Source of the DNA: Porticoccus hydrocarbonoclasticus MCTG13d
GTDB lineage: Bacteria; Pseudomonadota; Gammaproteobacteria; Pseudomonadales; Porticoccaceae
Assembly: GCF_000744735.1 (NCBI RefSeq)
Contig: NZ_JQMM01000001.1
Span: forward strand, 310,001 to 374,000
DNA: 64,000 nt
Reading direction: 5' to 3'
In this document: piece after piece, positions 25,383 to 34,112 of the stretch
How positions within the stretch are numbered: position 1 is the first letter of the stretch
Layout of the letters: each line of letters opens with the position of its first letter
Translations under genes and position numbers: made by a program
The notes under the pieces: model-generated
What the model saw: the letters and a program-made list of their open reading frames with translations, nothing else
Told to the model about the DNA's origin: nothing
The model's database searches: none

Positions 25383-27920
25383 CTATTCTGCCGCCCCGCT
25401 GTCCAGCCACTCACCAATCAGATCGACTTCTGATGGCGTCAGGTCTACCGGATGATCGGCACCAAAATCAATATCATCGGCATACAGGTCATCGGTGCGG
25501 CCATCGGTGCGTTTGTTTGCGGCCTTCCAGTACAGCAGGCTTTCACGGGCATACATGTTGTTCACATATTTACTGGTGTAGGGACGCTGTAAACCATACT
25601 TTCTGGTTTCGTTGGTGGAGCTGGTCATCTGTACTTTCAGGCGTTCGGGTAGTGCTTTCTGGGAGAAGTCCCAGACAAGATTTTGATAATCGTATAGCGG
25701 CACATCCCCGCCGACCGCATGGCAGCTTGTGCACTTTGCGTCAAGGATCGGTTTGATGTCCTTGGTGTAGGTGGGCACCTGCATGGCTTCCGTCAGGTCA
25801 AATGCCGGGGCACTGAACGCCATTGATTGTTCGTAGGGGCGGCCTTCTTGCCCATGCAGGTGACAACCCATACAGACGCGCTTCTCACCCTTCCGCAATG
25901 ACTGGGGAACCTGATCGCGCTTAATGATTCGCCCACCTGAATCCACCCCCGCCATAATATAGGGCGTTTCGCAGGGCAGTTCCGCCTTGAATGATTTGTC
26001 CGCCAGCAGTGGCACATCACCCAGCAGTTTTACCCGGTTGCCGATACTGTTGTCCCAGTTGCGGCTGCGGGTGGTGTTGGGGATGATCTCGTAAAAGCGG
26101 ATGGCAGCCAGTTCGCCATGGTCCACCGCCTCCATCAAGGCCCCGTCATTATTGACGGTTTTGTACTGCTCGTTGAACGAATAACCCTTGTAGTTGAGCG
26201 CGTCCGTCGACCCGGCATCAGAGCTGGTAATCTGGCAGGAGCCGTCATCGGTGTTGACCAGTGCGGGCGTGGGGATGTCTCTCGATACCACCACACGGGC
26301 GCTGAACTCGTGCCACTCCGGGTGATCAACGATCAGCGTCAGATCATCGGGAGACTGGCTGGGAATCACGGTGGTTTTATACAACCCCACATCACAACCG
26401 ATGTCGTCTCCGATCTTGTCCGGGGTGCCGGGCACTCCGGTAGCAACCTGCGTGCAATAACCTCTACCTACCGATAGCAGCAATTGGTTATCTGGTGTGC
26501 CTTCGGGCCAGCCCACCTTGCCCAGATACCGACCGCTGGTGTCTTTGCGGGATGCGGCGTCCTCAGAGGTAGACCACACCGCTGCACTGTAATGACCGCT
26601 TGGCACAAAGCCGGGGGCCGGGCCTTCAATACCATGCTTCGCTGGAGGCCAACAAACCACATCACCCAAACCGAGGTTGTTTGCCCGATAGTAGTTCACC
26701 GTGCAAATATCATTGTTGGCCCGCTGACCCAGAAAGTGCATGGCCTTCATAGTGTTGCTGCGTGGGTTCGAGCCAGTCAATCGGCTTTTATGGGCACCAA
26801 GCAGGGCGGTCATGTCCCCGCCACGGTAATCCATATCCATGATAGACCACATATTGCTGGTGGTACCGGGCCAGTTAATGCTGCCGTTGGTGGAGCCATA
26901 GGCCAGATTGTGGCTGAGCCAGTGGGAACTGTAGGCCACCCGACCGCTGTTCAACAGGTACGGGTGCAATGCTGCCGTCACCTCGTGGGGGGAAATATCC
27001 ACAACGTTCGAGCCATCCACGTCGGCAATAAATAACCGGGGTTCCGGGGCATTTGACGTGCCAATGCGATCCATGTGCGGTGCATAAAAACCGCTACGGG
27101 TGGAGCCAAACAGCATCTTGCCGTTGGGCAACCATATCGGGGAAATGTCTTTATTGCCCTGGTTGTGGGGCCATGCGGTCAGAGACTCACTCGCAATGTC
27201 ATAGATGTAAATGCGGGCGTCCGTGTTCGAGCCATTGAGCTGCTGGGGCGGGTAGTTGCGATTCTCGGGCCACGGTGGTTTCAGTCCGTCGGCTGAGTAG
27301 ACAGAGAAGGCAATCTTTGAGCCGTCCAGTGACGGCATGGCGTCGAACGGCACACAGGGCCGTGCTTTGTCCATGCAATCGTAGATGATCTTCTCGGTGC
27401 CGTCTGCGCTTAATAGAACCAGCTGCCCCGGTGCGTTGAAGCGATCGAACTGGCGGGCAACTTCCGGCAAAGCGTCCATGTAGTCCCAGTTGTCATTGGT
27501 ATAATCGCCGCTGCTCAGTGTGACAGTGTGCTCACCGTGGGTGCGGGGAACGCGGGTGTAGACCACGGGATATGTCAGTTGCGTTGCTGACTTCTGTACC
27601 GCTGGCTTTTGTGCTGCTGGCTTTTTTGACGATACTGTTTTTTCGGCAGGTTCTGACTCGACCTTTGGCTCTGCCGCTGACTCCGGCTGTTCAACCTCGC
27701 CGGGGTGCACACCCCGTTTTATTCGCTTGAATTCTTCCCAGTTTATTTCAGCCAGTCTTGTCGGGGGCAGGCCCACATAGACCAGCATTGACACGGCTGG
27801 CATCCGCTCTGACGCCACTACTGTCGAACTGCCAGCTTGAGTCTCGATATTAATCAACAGGAATGACAGTAAAAAAAGGAGCGATTGGAACGGAGCTTTT
27901 GAAAATATTTGGCGTTTCAT
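25383..27920 (-). CDS. Diheme beta-propeller protein resembling hydrazine synthase alpha subunit
   Basis: 845 residues with a signal peptide (SLLFLLSFLLINIETQA). A Glu/Pro/Lys/Ala-rich linker at about 75-115 leads into a long TolB/PD40-like propeller (PSLDGSKIAFSVYSADG, ISPIWLPNGKMLFGSTRSG). The C-terminal part has two CxxCH heme-c sites: CMGCH at about 682-686 and CTSCH at about 729-733, so a periplasmic c-type cytochrome is expected. The arrangement matches the family described as containing the hydrazine synthase alpha-subunit middle domain. That enzyme chemistry is not implied in a gammaproteobacterium; relatives are common and uncharacterised. It follows the XrtA operon on the same strand (94-bp gap). 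Redox or electron-transfer activity on an unknown substrate is the safest reading. Confidence 0.8.
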   Translation of the reverse strand: MKRQIFSKAPFQSLLFLLSFLLINIETQAGSSTVVASERMPAVSMLVYVGLPPTRLAEINWEEFKRIKRGVHPGEVEQPESAAEPKVESEPAEKTVSSKKPAAQKPAVQKSATQLTYPVVYTRVPRTHGEHTVTLSSGDYTNDNWDYMDALPEVARQFDRFNAPGQLVLLSADGTEKIIYDCMDKARPCVPFDAMPSLDGSKIAFSVYSADGLKPPWPENRNYPPQQLNGSNTDARIYIYDIASESLTAWPHNQGNKDISPIWLPNGKMLFGSTRSGFYAPHMDRIGTSNAPEPRLFIADVDGSNVVDISPHEVTAALHPYLLNSGRVAYSSHWLSHNLAYGSTNGSINWPGTTSNMWSIMDMDYRGGDMTALLGAHKSRLTGSNPRSNTMKAMHFLGQRANNDICTVNYYRANNLGLGDVVCWPPAKHGIEGPAPGFVPSGHYSAAVWSTSEDAASRKDTSGRYLGKVGWPEGTPDNQLLLSVGRGYCTQVATGVPGTPDKIGDDIGCDVGLYKTTVIPSQSPDDLTLIVDHPEWHEFSARVVVSRDIPTPALVNTDDGSCQITSSDAGSTDALNYKGYSFNEQYKTVNNDGALMEAVDHGELAAIRFYEIIPNTTRSRNWDNSIGNRVKLLGDVPLLADKSFKAELPCETPYIMAGVDSGGRIIKRDQVPQSLRKGEKRVCMGCHLHGQEGRPYEQSMAFSAPAFDLTEAMQVPTYTKDIKPILDAKCTSCHAVGGDVPLYDYQNLVWDFSQKALPERLKVQMTSSTNETRKYGLQRPYTSKYVNNMYARESLLYWKAANKRTDGRTDDLYADDIDFGADHPVDLTPSEVDLIGEWLDSGAAE

Positions 27921-28014
27921 AACATGTGTCTACCCGGTTGACATCCATCCCCAGTATGCCCATGCCCGTCTTGGACAAAGCATTGCTATGCCGGGTTCCT
28001 CTACACAACAGACA

Positions 28015-29001
28015 TCAGCGGGGTTTACACAGTGCCCTGATAGTGAGCCACGCACAATAAATACTCCATTTAAAGCTGGGTCTGGCAGCCAGTGCGATTC
28101 TGGCTACTGCCGCAGCGGCCTTAATGGAATCTCTTTGCTGCAACTCCCCGGATAGCAGTTTTGAGTTTGAGGACAACGACAGCTTTGCATAACGAACTGC
28201 CTCTGGCGTATGACAACTGGCGAGAAGGTGCCAGTAAACCGAGTTTTCCAGCAAACGTCGATTGAGATCGCCCACGCCTTTTGATGCGGATTCGTGCCCA
28301 TGTGTTACTGGCGCATTGTGCGCCGAACAAACATCGGGACGAAACAGAATACGCCCCGTTGCGGCATCACAGAGACGCACAAATAAATCCACATCCTCCG
28401 CATAGCGCGTTTCCTCCCAGAATCCACCAATTTTTTCCAGCAGAGCTTTTCTGACGATGGTGATATTGAGATGCGCATAATCGGGGAAACAGAGCATTTG
28501 CTCACGGGTTATCTGATAGACCGGCCAGTCAGCCAACCGCTGATCCTGACGTATACTGGCTTCGACACGCCTGAAGCTGGTTTTTGCAAAAACGGTTTCA
28601 CCGTGCATTATTTTCTGGTTGGCAAAGTGCAGATCGGCATCGGTTTCCCGCAGAGCCGCCGCCGCGATAGAAAGCAGGTCTGGCTGACACCAGTAGTCGT
28701 CGTCATCACAAAAGGCGATATAGGTCCCTTTTGCGGCATCGATCCCGATGTTTCTCACCACCGATGGTCCGAGACGTCGCCCTCCTTCGGTATTGGCCTT
28801 CAACAGACGATAGCGCGGACCGAACGCCTCCATCATTTGCCGATAGGCGACAAGCACATCGCCACTGGAGCCATCGTCAACAACCACAACTTCATAGTCC
28901 GGGAAATCCTGCTCGGCAATGCCGTCAAGGCAGCGCTGCAGCCAATCGACTCTGTTGCGCGTCGGGACAATGACGCTGATAAAGGGTTGCGTTGCTGACA
29001 T
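28015..29001 (-). CDS. Glycosyltransferase family 2
   Basis: 328 residues from the ATG at 29001; a TTG at 29019 would add six. The GT-A fold is clear: ISVIVPTRNRVDWLQRCLDG at the N-terminus, VVVVDDGSSG, and the metal-binding acidic stretch YIAFCDDDDYW near residue 100. There are no membrane segments. It should transfer a sugar from a nucleotide sugar to the growing lipid-linked oligosaccharide. It is the last gene of the long minus-strand XrtA operon, 59 bp after the O-antigen-ligase-like gene. Neither linkage nor donor can be predicted. Confidence 0.88.
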   Translation of the reverse strand: MSATQPFISVIVPTRNRVDWLQRCLDGIAEQDFPDYEVVVVDDGSSGDVLVAYRQMMEAFGPRYRLLKANTEGGRRLGPSVVRNIGIDAAKGTYIAFCDDDDYWCQPDLLSIAAAALRETDADLHFANQKIMHGETVFAKTSFRRVEASIRQDQRLADWPVYQITREQMLCFPDYAHLNITIVRKALLEKIGGFWEETRYAEDVDLFVRLCDAATGRILFRPDVCSAHNAPVTHGHESASKGVGDLNRRLLENSVYWHLLASCHTPEAVRYAKLSLSSNSKLLSGELQQRDSIKAAAAVARIALAARPSFKWSIYCAWLTIRALCKPR

Positions 29002-29060
29002 AGGTTTAATCCGGTTCAAGAATATCTGTCAATTGCTGCTGGAACGAGCAATACCTCGGG

Positions 29061-30383
29061 TTAATTTGGTGGCATCCGTTGCTGGCTGCGCATTCTATTG
29101 GCAGGGGCTTTGGGCCGCTGGATAATATCGCTCGACTGGTCCAAGCCCACCACTTCCCGGCTGGCAAACTGGTAATTCAATAATACCGATATGGCGATGA
29201 TGTGCCAGGGCAAATCAAAATACGACAGACTCAGAAAGGCCCCACCTGACATATAGGCAATCAGACTCACCTGCAGCATTCGGGCCAGCAAATTTGCATG
29301 CGCCGAGCCCGGATCATTTTTGGTGCGTTTGATCACCTGGGTGAGATTTCGCCAGGCCAACCCAAGCACCGATAAAAAGAGAATCAACCCCAGCCAGCCA
29401 TGATCTGCCAGGACTGAAAAATAAATGCTGTGGGCCACAAATACCCGATTGGGGTTCGGCGCATAAATGGCGAACATCTGCTTTGACCAGCCCGACAGCC
29501 CGGCCCCGGTCAGTCTATCATTGGCCACATTGATGCTGTATTGCCAGGAGTTGATTCGGGACATGGCCGACTCATCTTCCTCATAGGTCTGTATGCTCTC
29601 CATACGCTCGTGCCAACTTTGCGGCATAAAGGCAAAAATCAGCGATGCGGCAATGACGAGTAAAAAACCACTGACTATTTTGGTTTTGCTTTTTAGCCAG
29701 AAAAAGAAGCCCACCGCTGCCATCGCCAACAAAGCGCCCCGCGACTGGGAGCCAAATACCGAAATCAGACTGAAAAACAGGGCGCAGCCCATCCCGTAAC
29801 GCACCCATCTCTGGGGTGTTATCCGGTAGAGATACACCATTAACGGCATGACCATCAACACCGCAACGGCCAGCGCATTGTTCTCTGAAATATAACTGGC
29901 CGGCGGCCCGAAAACATGAAAGGCACCACCGGTCATAAGCGTGAAAATGCCGCCCTTAAAACTGAAGAACCCTACGGAGAGGACGATTACCCAGACAAGA
30001 AGGTTTAGTTTTTTCTCATCGATTATCAGGATCAGGGTCAAAAACGTCATCACCTGAATTTTCAGTATATTGATATAGGATTCCATAGCCTGGTCGGGGT
30101 AGACCGCATTAAAGGTTGCGATCGCCATCCAGACGATAAACATCAGCCATATCACGACTGTGGCGTTTATCGGCAGGCGCTGCCTTTCCGTACTGAACAG
30201 AACTGAAACAAACAGGGTCAGCGCCACGATCATGGCAAACGGCATGTTGTAGGCAAAGCCCCAGGTCAGCCGGTGTGGGTTCATGTAACTGAGCCAGGAC
30301 CAGACCAGAATACCAATGTAGGCGTGGCGTAAAATGAATGGCAGGCTGCCAAACACCATAAGGGTAACCAGGATATCTCTCAT
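29061..30383 (-). CDS. O-antigen ligase-like protein, exosortase A system-associated
   Basis: 440 residues with about 10-12 membrane helices. The N-terminus MRDILVTLMVFGSLPFILR followed by IGILVWSWLSYMNPHRLTWG is characteristic of the putative O-glycosylation ligase of exosortase A loci (PEP_O_lig_1). The large periplasmic loop (SWHERMESIQTYEEDESAMSRINSW, then GAGLSGWSKQMF) corresponds to the Wzy_C/O-antigen-ligase region. It may polymerise the glycan or transfer it to proteins processed by the exosortase; neither is proven. It lies 63 bp after the CapK-like gene in the operon. The start has only a weak RBS. Confidence 0.88.
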   Translation of the reverse strand: MRDILVTLMVFGSLPFILRHAYIGILVWSWLSYMNPHRLTWGFAYNMPFAMIVALTLFVSVLFSTERQRLPINATVVIWLMFIVWMAIATFNAVYPDQAMESYINILKIQVMTFLTLILIIDEKKLNLLVWVIVLSVGFFSFKGGIFTLMTGGAFHVFGPPASYISENNALAVAVLMVMPLMVYLYRITPQRWVRYGMGCALFFSLISVFGSQSRGALLAMAAVGFFFWLKSKTKIVSGFLLVIAASLIFAFMPQSWHERMESIQTYEEDESAMSRINSWQYSINVANDRLTGAGLSGWSKQMFAIYAPNPNRVFVAHSIYFSVLADHGWLGLILFLSVLGLAWRNLTQVIKRTKNDPGSAHANLLARMLQVSLIAYMSGGAFLSLSYFDLPWHIIAISVLLNYQFASREVVGLDQSSDIIQRPKAPANRMRSQQRMPPN

Positions 30384-30446
30384 AACGGTTGCGTGTTAGC
30401 TCCCCCGGACAGGCATCAACCTATCCGTCAATTGACTGTGGGCTGA

Positions 30447-31793
30447 TCAGGTTACTTTGCTGACCACATAACGGAATTTGCCTGATTTTTCCGGCCTGAT
30501 TTCGTCACAGTATTCAAATTCAACCGTGACCGCCTGCCCCAGCCTTTTTTTAAATACATCGCTGATTGCCTGCTCATTGCCGATGACATAATCATCACCG
30601 CGGACAATCTCCACCCGTGTCAGGTCAAGTGACTCCTGTGTGATTTTGAACGAGGCGATACCGGGCAGGTCACGCAGGATATAAATCAGGGCGAGGCCGT
30701 GCAGCAGGGTTCCGTCCTGAGCCATCAGAAAATCTGTCGAACGCCCCTGGACTTCCTGCATCACCGGCAGCCCCCGTCCACAACCACAGGGTGAGTCGCT
30801 GAGTACACCAATATCACCGGTACGATAGCGAACAAAGGGAAAGTCGCGAGTGGCCATGTGGGTCACGACAATTTCTCCGGACTCACCCGGCGGCAGTACC
30901 CGGCCATCACCATCCACGATTTCGACAATAATATCCTCGGCCGTGATGTGCATCTTGCCCGCCGGACACTGGTGGGCAATAAATCCGGCATCCCGGCCAC
31001 CATAGCCGTTGGCGACGGGACAACCAAACACCCGTTCTATTTTCTCCCGCTGGTGATCGTAGAGCCGCTCAGAGGTGACAAAGGCCACCCGGATACCGAG
31101 TCCCGAAAGATCGATACCGCTGTCTTCAGCATGGCCGGCAATATGCGCCAGTGCCGAGGGGTAACCGAACAGCATTGCTGGTTTGACCTTGCGGATAGTA
31201 GCCACAAAATCATCCAGTTTGGTTTTTGACATTTCGAAGGCCGGCAACAGGCGGGTCCTGAACAACGTATCGCGCAACTGCCGCACGCGATCCTGGGTAC
31301 CCAGCTCTATTGGCGATCCCCAGACCACAATCTCCGGGTCCCCAATATCCACATTCCACCAGCGGGTAGCCCGCCATTTGGCAGCCACATCATGGCTAAC
31401 ACGCTCACTGCCAATGAAAAATATAAGCGGTTCACCACTGGAACCACCGGTATTGAAGCGTGACAATCCCACCGCACTTTCAGCCTTCATGCTCTCACTG
31501 TTGGCGCGGATTTCCGGTTTTCCCATGAGCGGCAGCTGCTGCAACCCACTGAGTGACGTTATTTGATCCGGCTTGATGTCCAGCGCAGCAAACAGTTGCC
31601 GGTAATAGGGTACATGTCGGCCAATATCAACGAGAAATTCCCGCAGCCGCTGCAACTGCAGCTGCTCCAGTTCCGCCGCCGTCAGCCACTGGGTTCGCTC
31701 CATATCGCGACGAACACGCACCGTGTTGTGATGTTTCAGCCGCTCGTGCAGCGGAAACAAAACGCCCGAGACCAGTTGCGTATACCAACTCAT
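30447..31793 (-). CDS. CapK-like AMP-forming ligase (phenylacetate-CoA ligase family)
   Basis: 448 residues of the PaaK/CapK branch of adenylate-forming enzymes. The ATP loop FNTGGSSGEPLIFF lies at about 112-125; VANGYGGRDAGFIAHQC is the central A5-like motif and VRYRTGDIG the Asp motif. A CGCG segment (SPCGCGRG) near 330 could bind metal, as in PaaK. The start has GAGG 8 bp upstream and follows the GT4 gene by 10 bp. CapK proteins occur in many capsule loci, and their substrates are mostly unknown. Activation of an acid that decorates the glycan is likely. Confidence 0.88.
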   Translation of the reverse strand: MSWYTQLVSGVLFPLHERLKHHNTVRVRRDMERTQWLTAAELEQLQLQRLREFLVDIGRHVPYYRQLFAALDIKPDQITSLSGLQQLPLMGKPEIRANSESMKAESAVGLSRFNTGGSSGEPLIFFIGSERVSHDVAAKWRATRWWNVDIGDPEIVVWGSPIELGTQDRVRQLRDTLFRTRLLPAFEMSKTKLDDFVATIRKVKPAMLFGYPSALAHIAGHAEDSGIDLSGLGIRVAFVTSERLYDHQREKIERVFGCPVANGYGGRDAGFIAHQCPAGKMHITAEDIIVEIVDGDGRVLPPGESGEIVVTHMATRDFPFVRYRTGDIGVLSDSPCGCGRGLPVMQEVQGRSTDFLMAQDGTLLHGLALIYILRDLPGIASFKITQESLDLTRVEIVRGDDYVIGNEQAISDVFKKRLGQAVTVEFEYCDEIRPEKSGKFRYVVSKVT

Positions 31794-31803
31794 TGCTCTG
31801 ACC

Positions 31804-32907
31804 TCATAACCCTGACCTCAGTGATCGATAGAGTGTCAGCCACTGTTCTTTTACCACTGGCCATGCGTAGAGCCTGACCGCGTCCAGTCCATTGTCAATC
31901 AACCTTTGCCGCGTCTCCTCTTCCCTATACAGGCGGATTATCTGCGCCGCCATGGCTGCTGCGTCTCCTGCAGGCACCATCAGGGCGGTTTTTTCCTGCG
32001 ACACGATATAGGGAATACCGCCCACATCCGTCGTCACCACTGGCACACCACAGGCAAGTGCTTCCAGAACGGAGTTCGGCATATTGTCTACGGTGGTCGG
32101 GTTCAGAACCAGGTCGGCGGACTGGTAAAAATCCACGATTTGCTGAGCATCCAGCCGACCGACAAACTGAACATGCTCCTGTAGACCCAGCTGGTCGGTC
32201 AGGGCCGTCAGTTCGGCCAGCTGCGGTCCGGAGCCGGCAATGGCCAGTTCTATTGCCGGGATCTCCCGGCGCACGATAGCCAACGCATTGATTGCTGTTG
32301 CAATGCCATAAATGGCTTCGAGATTGCGGGTAATAATCACCCTGAACCCCTTTGTGGCCGGCGCATCATCAACTATGGCTGCTGGCCTGAACCTTTCCAG
32401 ATTTATGATATTGGGGATCACAGTGGTCTCAACGCCAAACTTGGCAAACACCTCCTGGAGATAACCGGAGGGCACGACAATTTTAGTAGCTCGATTCAGG
32501 GTTGGCCTGATCCACCGAAAAGACTGTTTGAAATAACTGCCTGCTTCGCCCCCCCGATAATTCACGATAACCGGGGTATTTTTCAACCATGCCAGCCAGA
32601 CCACGGGCGTGGAAAACAGCTGCCATGACCAACCGGAATTGGCCATCAGGTGGATGACGTCGACTTTGCCAGCCATTTTCCAGACGGCCACCAAATAGGG
32701 TACCAAACGGAACAGTGCGCGAACGCCCCTGAGTTTTTCCACTGACTTTGGACGGTAGGGCCGATTGGTCTGCACTAGGCAAACCTCTAGGCCTTCTTCT
32801 TTGAACAACTTGACCAGCTGACTGGTCTGGGTCGCCATGCCACCTGCCGGAGGGGGCAGAGGGCCAACCACCCCCAGACACAATTTTTTTTCTGGCTGAG
32901 CCGTCAT
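31804..32907 (-). CDS. Glycosyltransferase family 4 (GT-B)
   Basis: 367 residues. The start is the ATG at 32907 that overlaps the upstream stop as ATGA; the frame stays open further upstream but would run into the preceding gene. The donor-side motifs are typical: IPNIINLERF, the GSGPQLAEL turn, and ADLVLNPTTVDNMPNSVLEALACGVPVVTTDVGGIP (E-x7-E). The N-terminal GPLPPPAGGMATQ binds the acceptor side. It should be a retaining enzyme adding one sugar of the repeat unit in the cytoplasm. It is tightly coupled with the GT at 32904. Confidence 0.9.
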   Translation of the reverse strand: MTAQPEKKLCLGVVGPLPPPAGGMATQTSQLVKLFKEEGLEVCLVQTNRPYRPKSVEKLRGVRALFRLVPYLVAVWKMAGKVDVIHLMANSGWSWQLFSTPVVWLAWLKNTPVIVNYRGGEAGSYFKQSFRWIRPTLNRATKIVVPSGYLQEVFAKFGVETTVIPNIINLERFRPAAIVDDAPATKGFRVIITRNLEAIYGIATAINALAIVRREIPAIELAIAGSGPQLAELTALTDQLGLQEHVQFVGRLDAQQIVDFYQSADLVLNPTTVDNMPNSVLEALACGVPVVTTDVGGIPYIVSQEKTALMVPAGDAAAMAAQIIRLYREEETRQRLIDNGLDAVRLYAWPVVKEQWLTLYRSLRSGL

Positions 32908-34106
32908 CCTAAAAGATCGCCATAAACCTGCCGATATCGGCTGACGCTGTTGGCCCAGTTGCGCTCTTCCTCCACATAACGGCGACCATTGCTGCGCATG
33001 GCAGGCCACCGTTGCCGATCATCAAGCAATCCGATGACGGTGTGAGCCAAGGATGCAGCACTGCCAGCGGTAAACAGGCAGCCATTTTCACCTTCTCGAA
33101 TAAGCTCCCGGTGACCGCCTACATCCGAAGCGATCACCAACTTACCCTGAGCCATGGCTTCCAGTGGCTTCAAGGGCGTTACCAGATCTGTCAGCCGCAT
33201 ACTAAGCCGCGGATAGACGAAAATGTCGACCAGATTATAATAATTCTGCACATCGGTATGGGGAACCCGGCCCGTCATGATCACCACATCCTGCAGACCC
33301 ATCTCATCAATCTTTGTCTTGATCAGTGATTCCTGTGGGCCGCCACCCACCAGCAACAGACGCAAATTGGGGCAGCTGGCAATCATTTCCGACATCGCTT
33401 CAAGCAATAGCGGGATTCCCTCATAGGCATAAAATGAGCCGATAAACCCCAGTACCGTTTTATCTTGCAAGCCAAGGGTCTGCTGCAGTTCCGGGTCTGC
33501 CCCGGCCTCCACACTGAAATGCTCAATGTCCACCGCATTGGGGATGACGGTAACCTTCGATGGCGCAATACCGCGATGGACAATATCGTCTCGCAGCCCC
33601 TGACAGATCGTGGTGACGGCATCGGCGCGACGAAAAACATGACTTTCCATGCCATGGGTCAACCGGTAGCGAACACCCAGCTCTCTGCTGGTACCGTGAT
33701 CAACGGCGGCGTCCTCCCAGAAAGCACGGCATTCATAAACCAGTGGCAGGCCAAATTTTTTATTCGCCTGCAATGCTGCCAGACCATTTAACGCCGGGGA
33801 GTGGGCATGGAGGATATCCGGCTTCTCCGTTTCGATGACCTCGGCAATACGTTTTGCCAGCGTCTGTATCACCTGCCACTGGTTGAGTATCGGCAGCCGT
33901 GACAGCAAACCGCTCCCGGCCGGGGTCCGGTAAAAACGAAGCCCGTCGACCTCCTCATACGGCACCGAGGAACCGGGATGCTTTAAACCGGTGACATGAA
34001 CCGTGTCCCAGCCGAGCGCACGCTGCTGCCTGAGAATATTGCGGGTGCGGAAGGTATAACCACTTTGCAGGGGGATCGAGTGGTCGAGAATATGGAGGAT
34101 ACGCAT
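32904..34106 (-). CDS. Glycosyltransferase (GT4), exosortase A system-associated
   Basis: 400 residues beginning MRILHILDHSIPLQSGYTFRT, the recognisable start of the exosortase A-associated GT4 subfamily (TIGR04063 as I recall). The GT-B donor site has VIPNAVDIEHF, LLLVGGGPQE and the E-x7-E region PLKPLEAMAQGKLVIASDVGGHRE. Thus it is a retaining transferase using a nucleotide sugar. It ends in a 4-bp overlap with the next GT and is preceded by amidotransferase 1 with 6 bp between. A conserved place in this set of genes implies an early step of the shared repeat unit. Confidence 0.92.
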   Translation of the reverse strand: MRILHILDHSIPLQSGYTFRTRNILRQQRALGWDTVHVTGLKHPGSSVPYEEVDGLRFYRTPAGSGLLSRLPILNQWQVIQTLAKRIAEVIETEKPDILHAHSPALNGLAALQANKKFGLPLVYECRAFWEDAAVDHGTSRELGVRYRLTHGMESHVFRRADAVTTICQGLRDDIVHRGIAPSKVTVIPNAVDIEHFSVEAGADPELQQTLGLQDKTVLGFIGSFYAYEGIPLLLEAMSEMIASCPNLRLLLVGGGPQESLIKTKIDEMGLQDVVIMTGRVPHTDVQNYYNLVDIFVYPRLSMRLTDLVTPLKPLEAMAQGKLVIASDVGGHRELIREGENGCLFTAGSAASLAHTVIGLLDDRQRWPAMRSNGRRYVEEERNWANSVSRYRQVYGDLLG

Positions 34107-34112
34107 GGCAAT

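Noticed and set aside
26484-27035. 183-codon open frame on the plus strand
   Set aside because: It lies antisense within the diheme propeller gene, which has heme motifs, a signal peptide and a full-length family match.
25383-27920. Hydrazine synthesis (anammox) function
   Set aside because: Only one alpha-like subunit with two CxxCH sites is present; the other hydrazine synthase subunits are absent and the host looks gammaproteobacterial.
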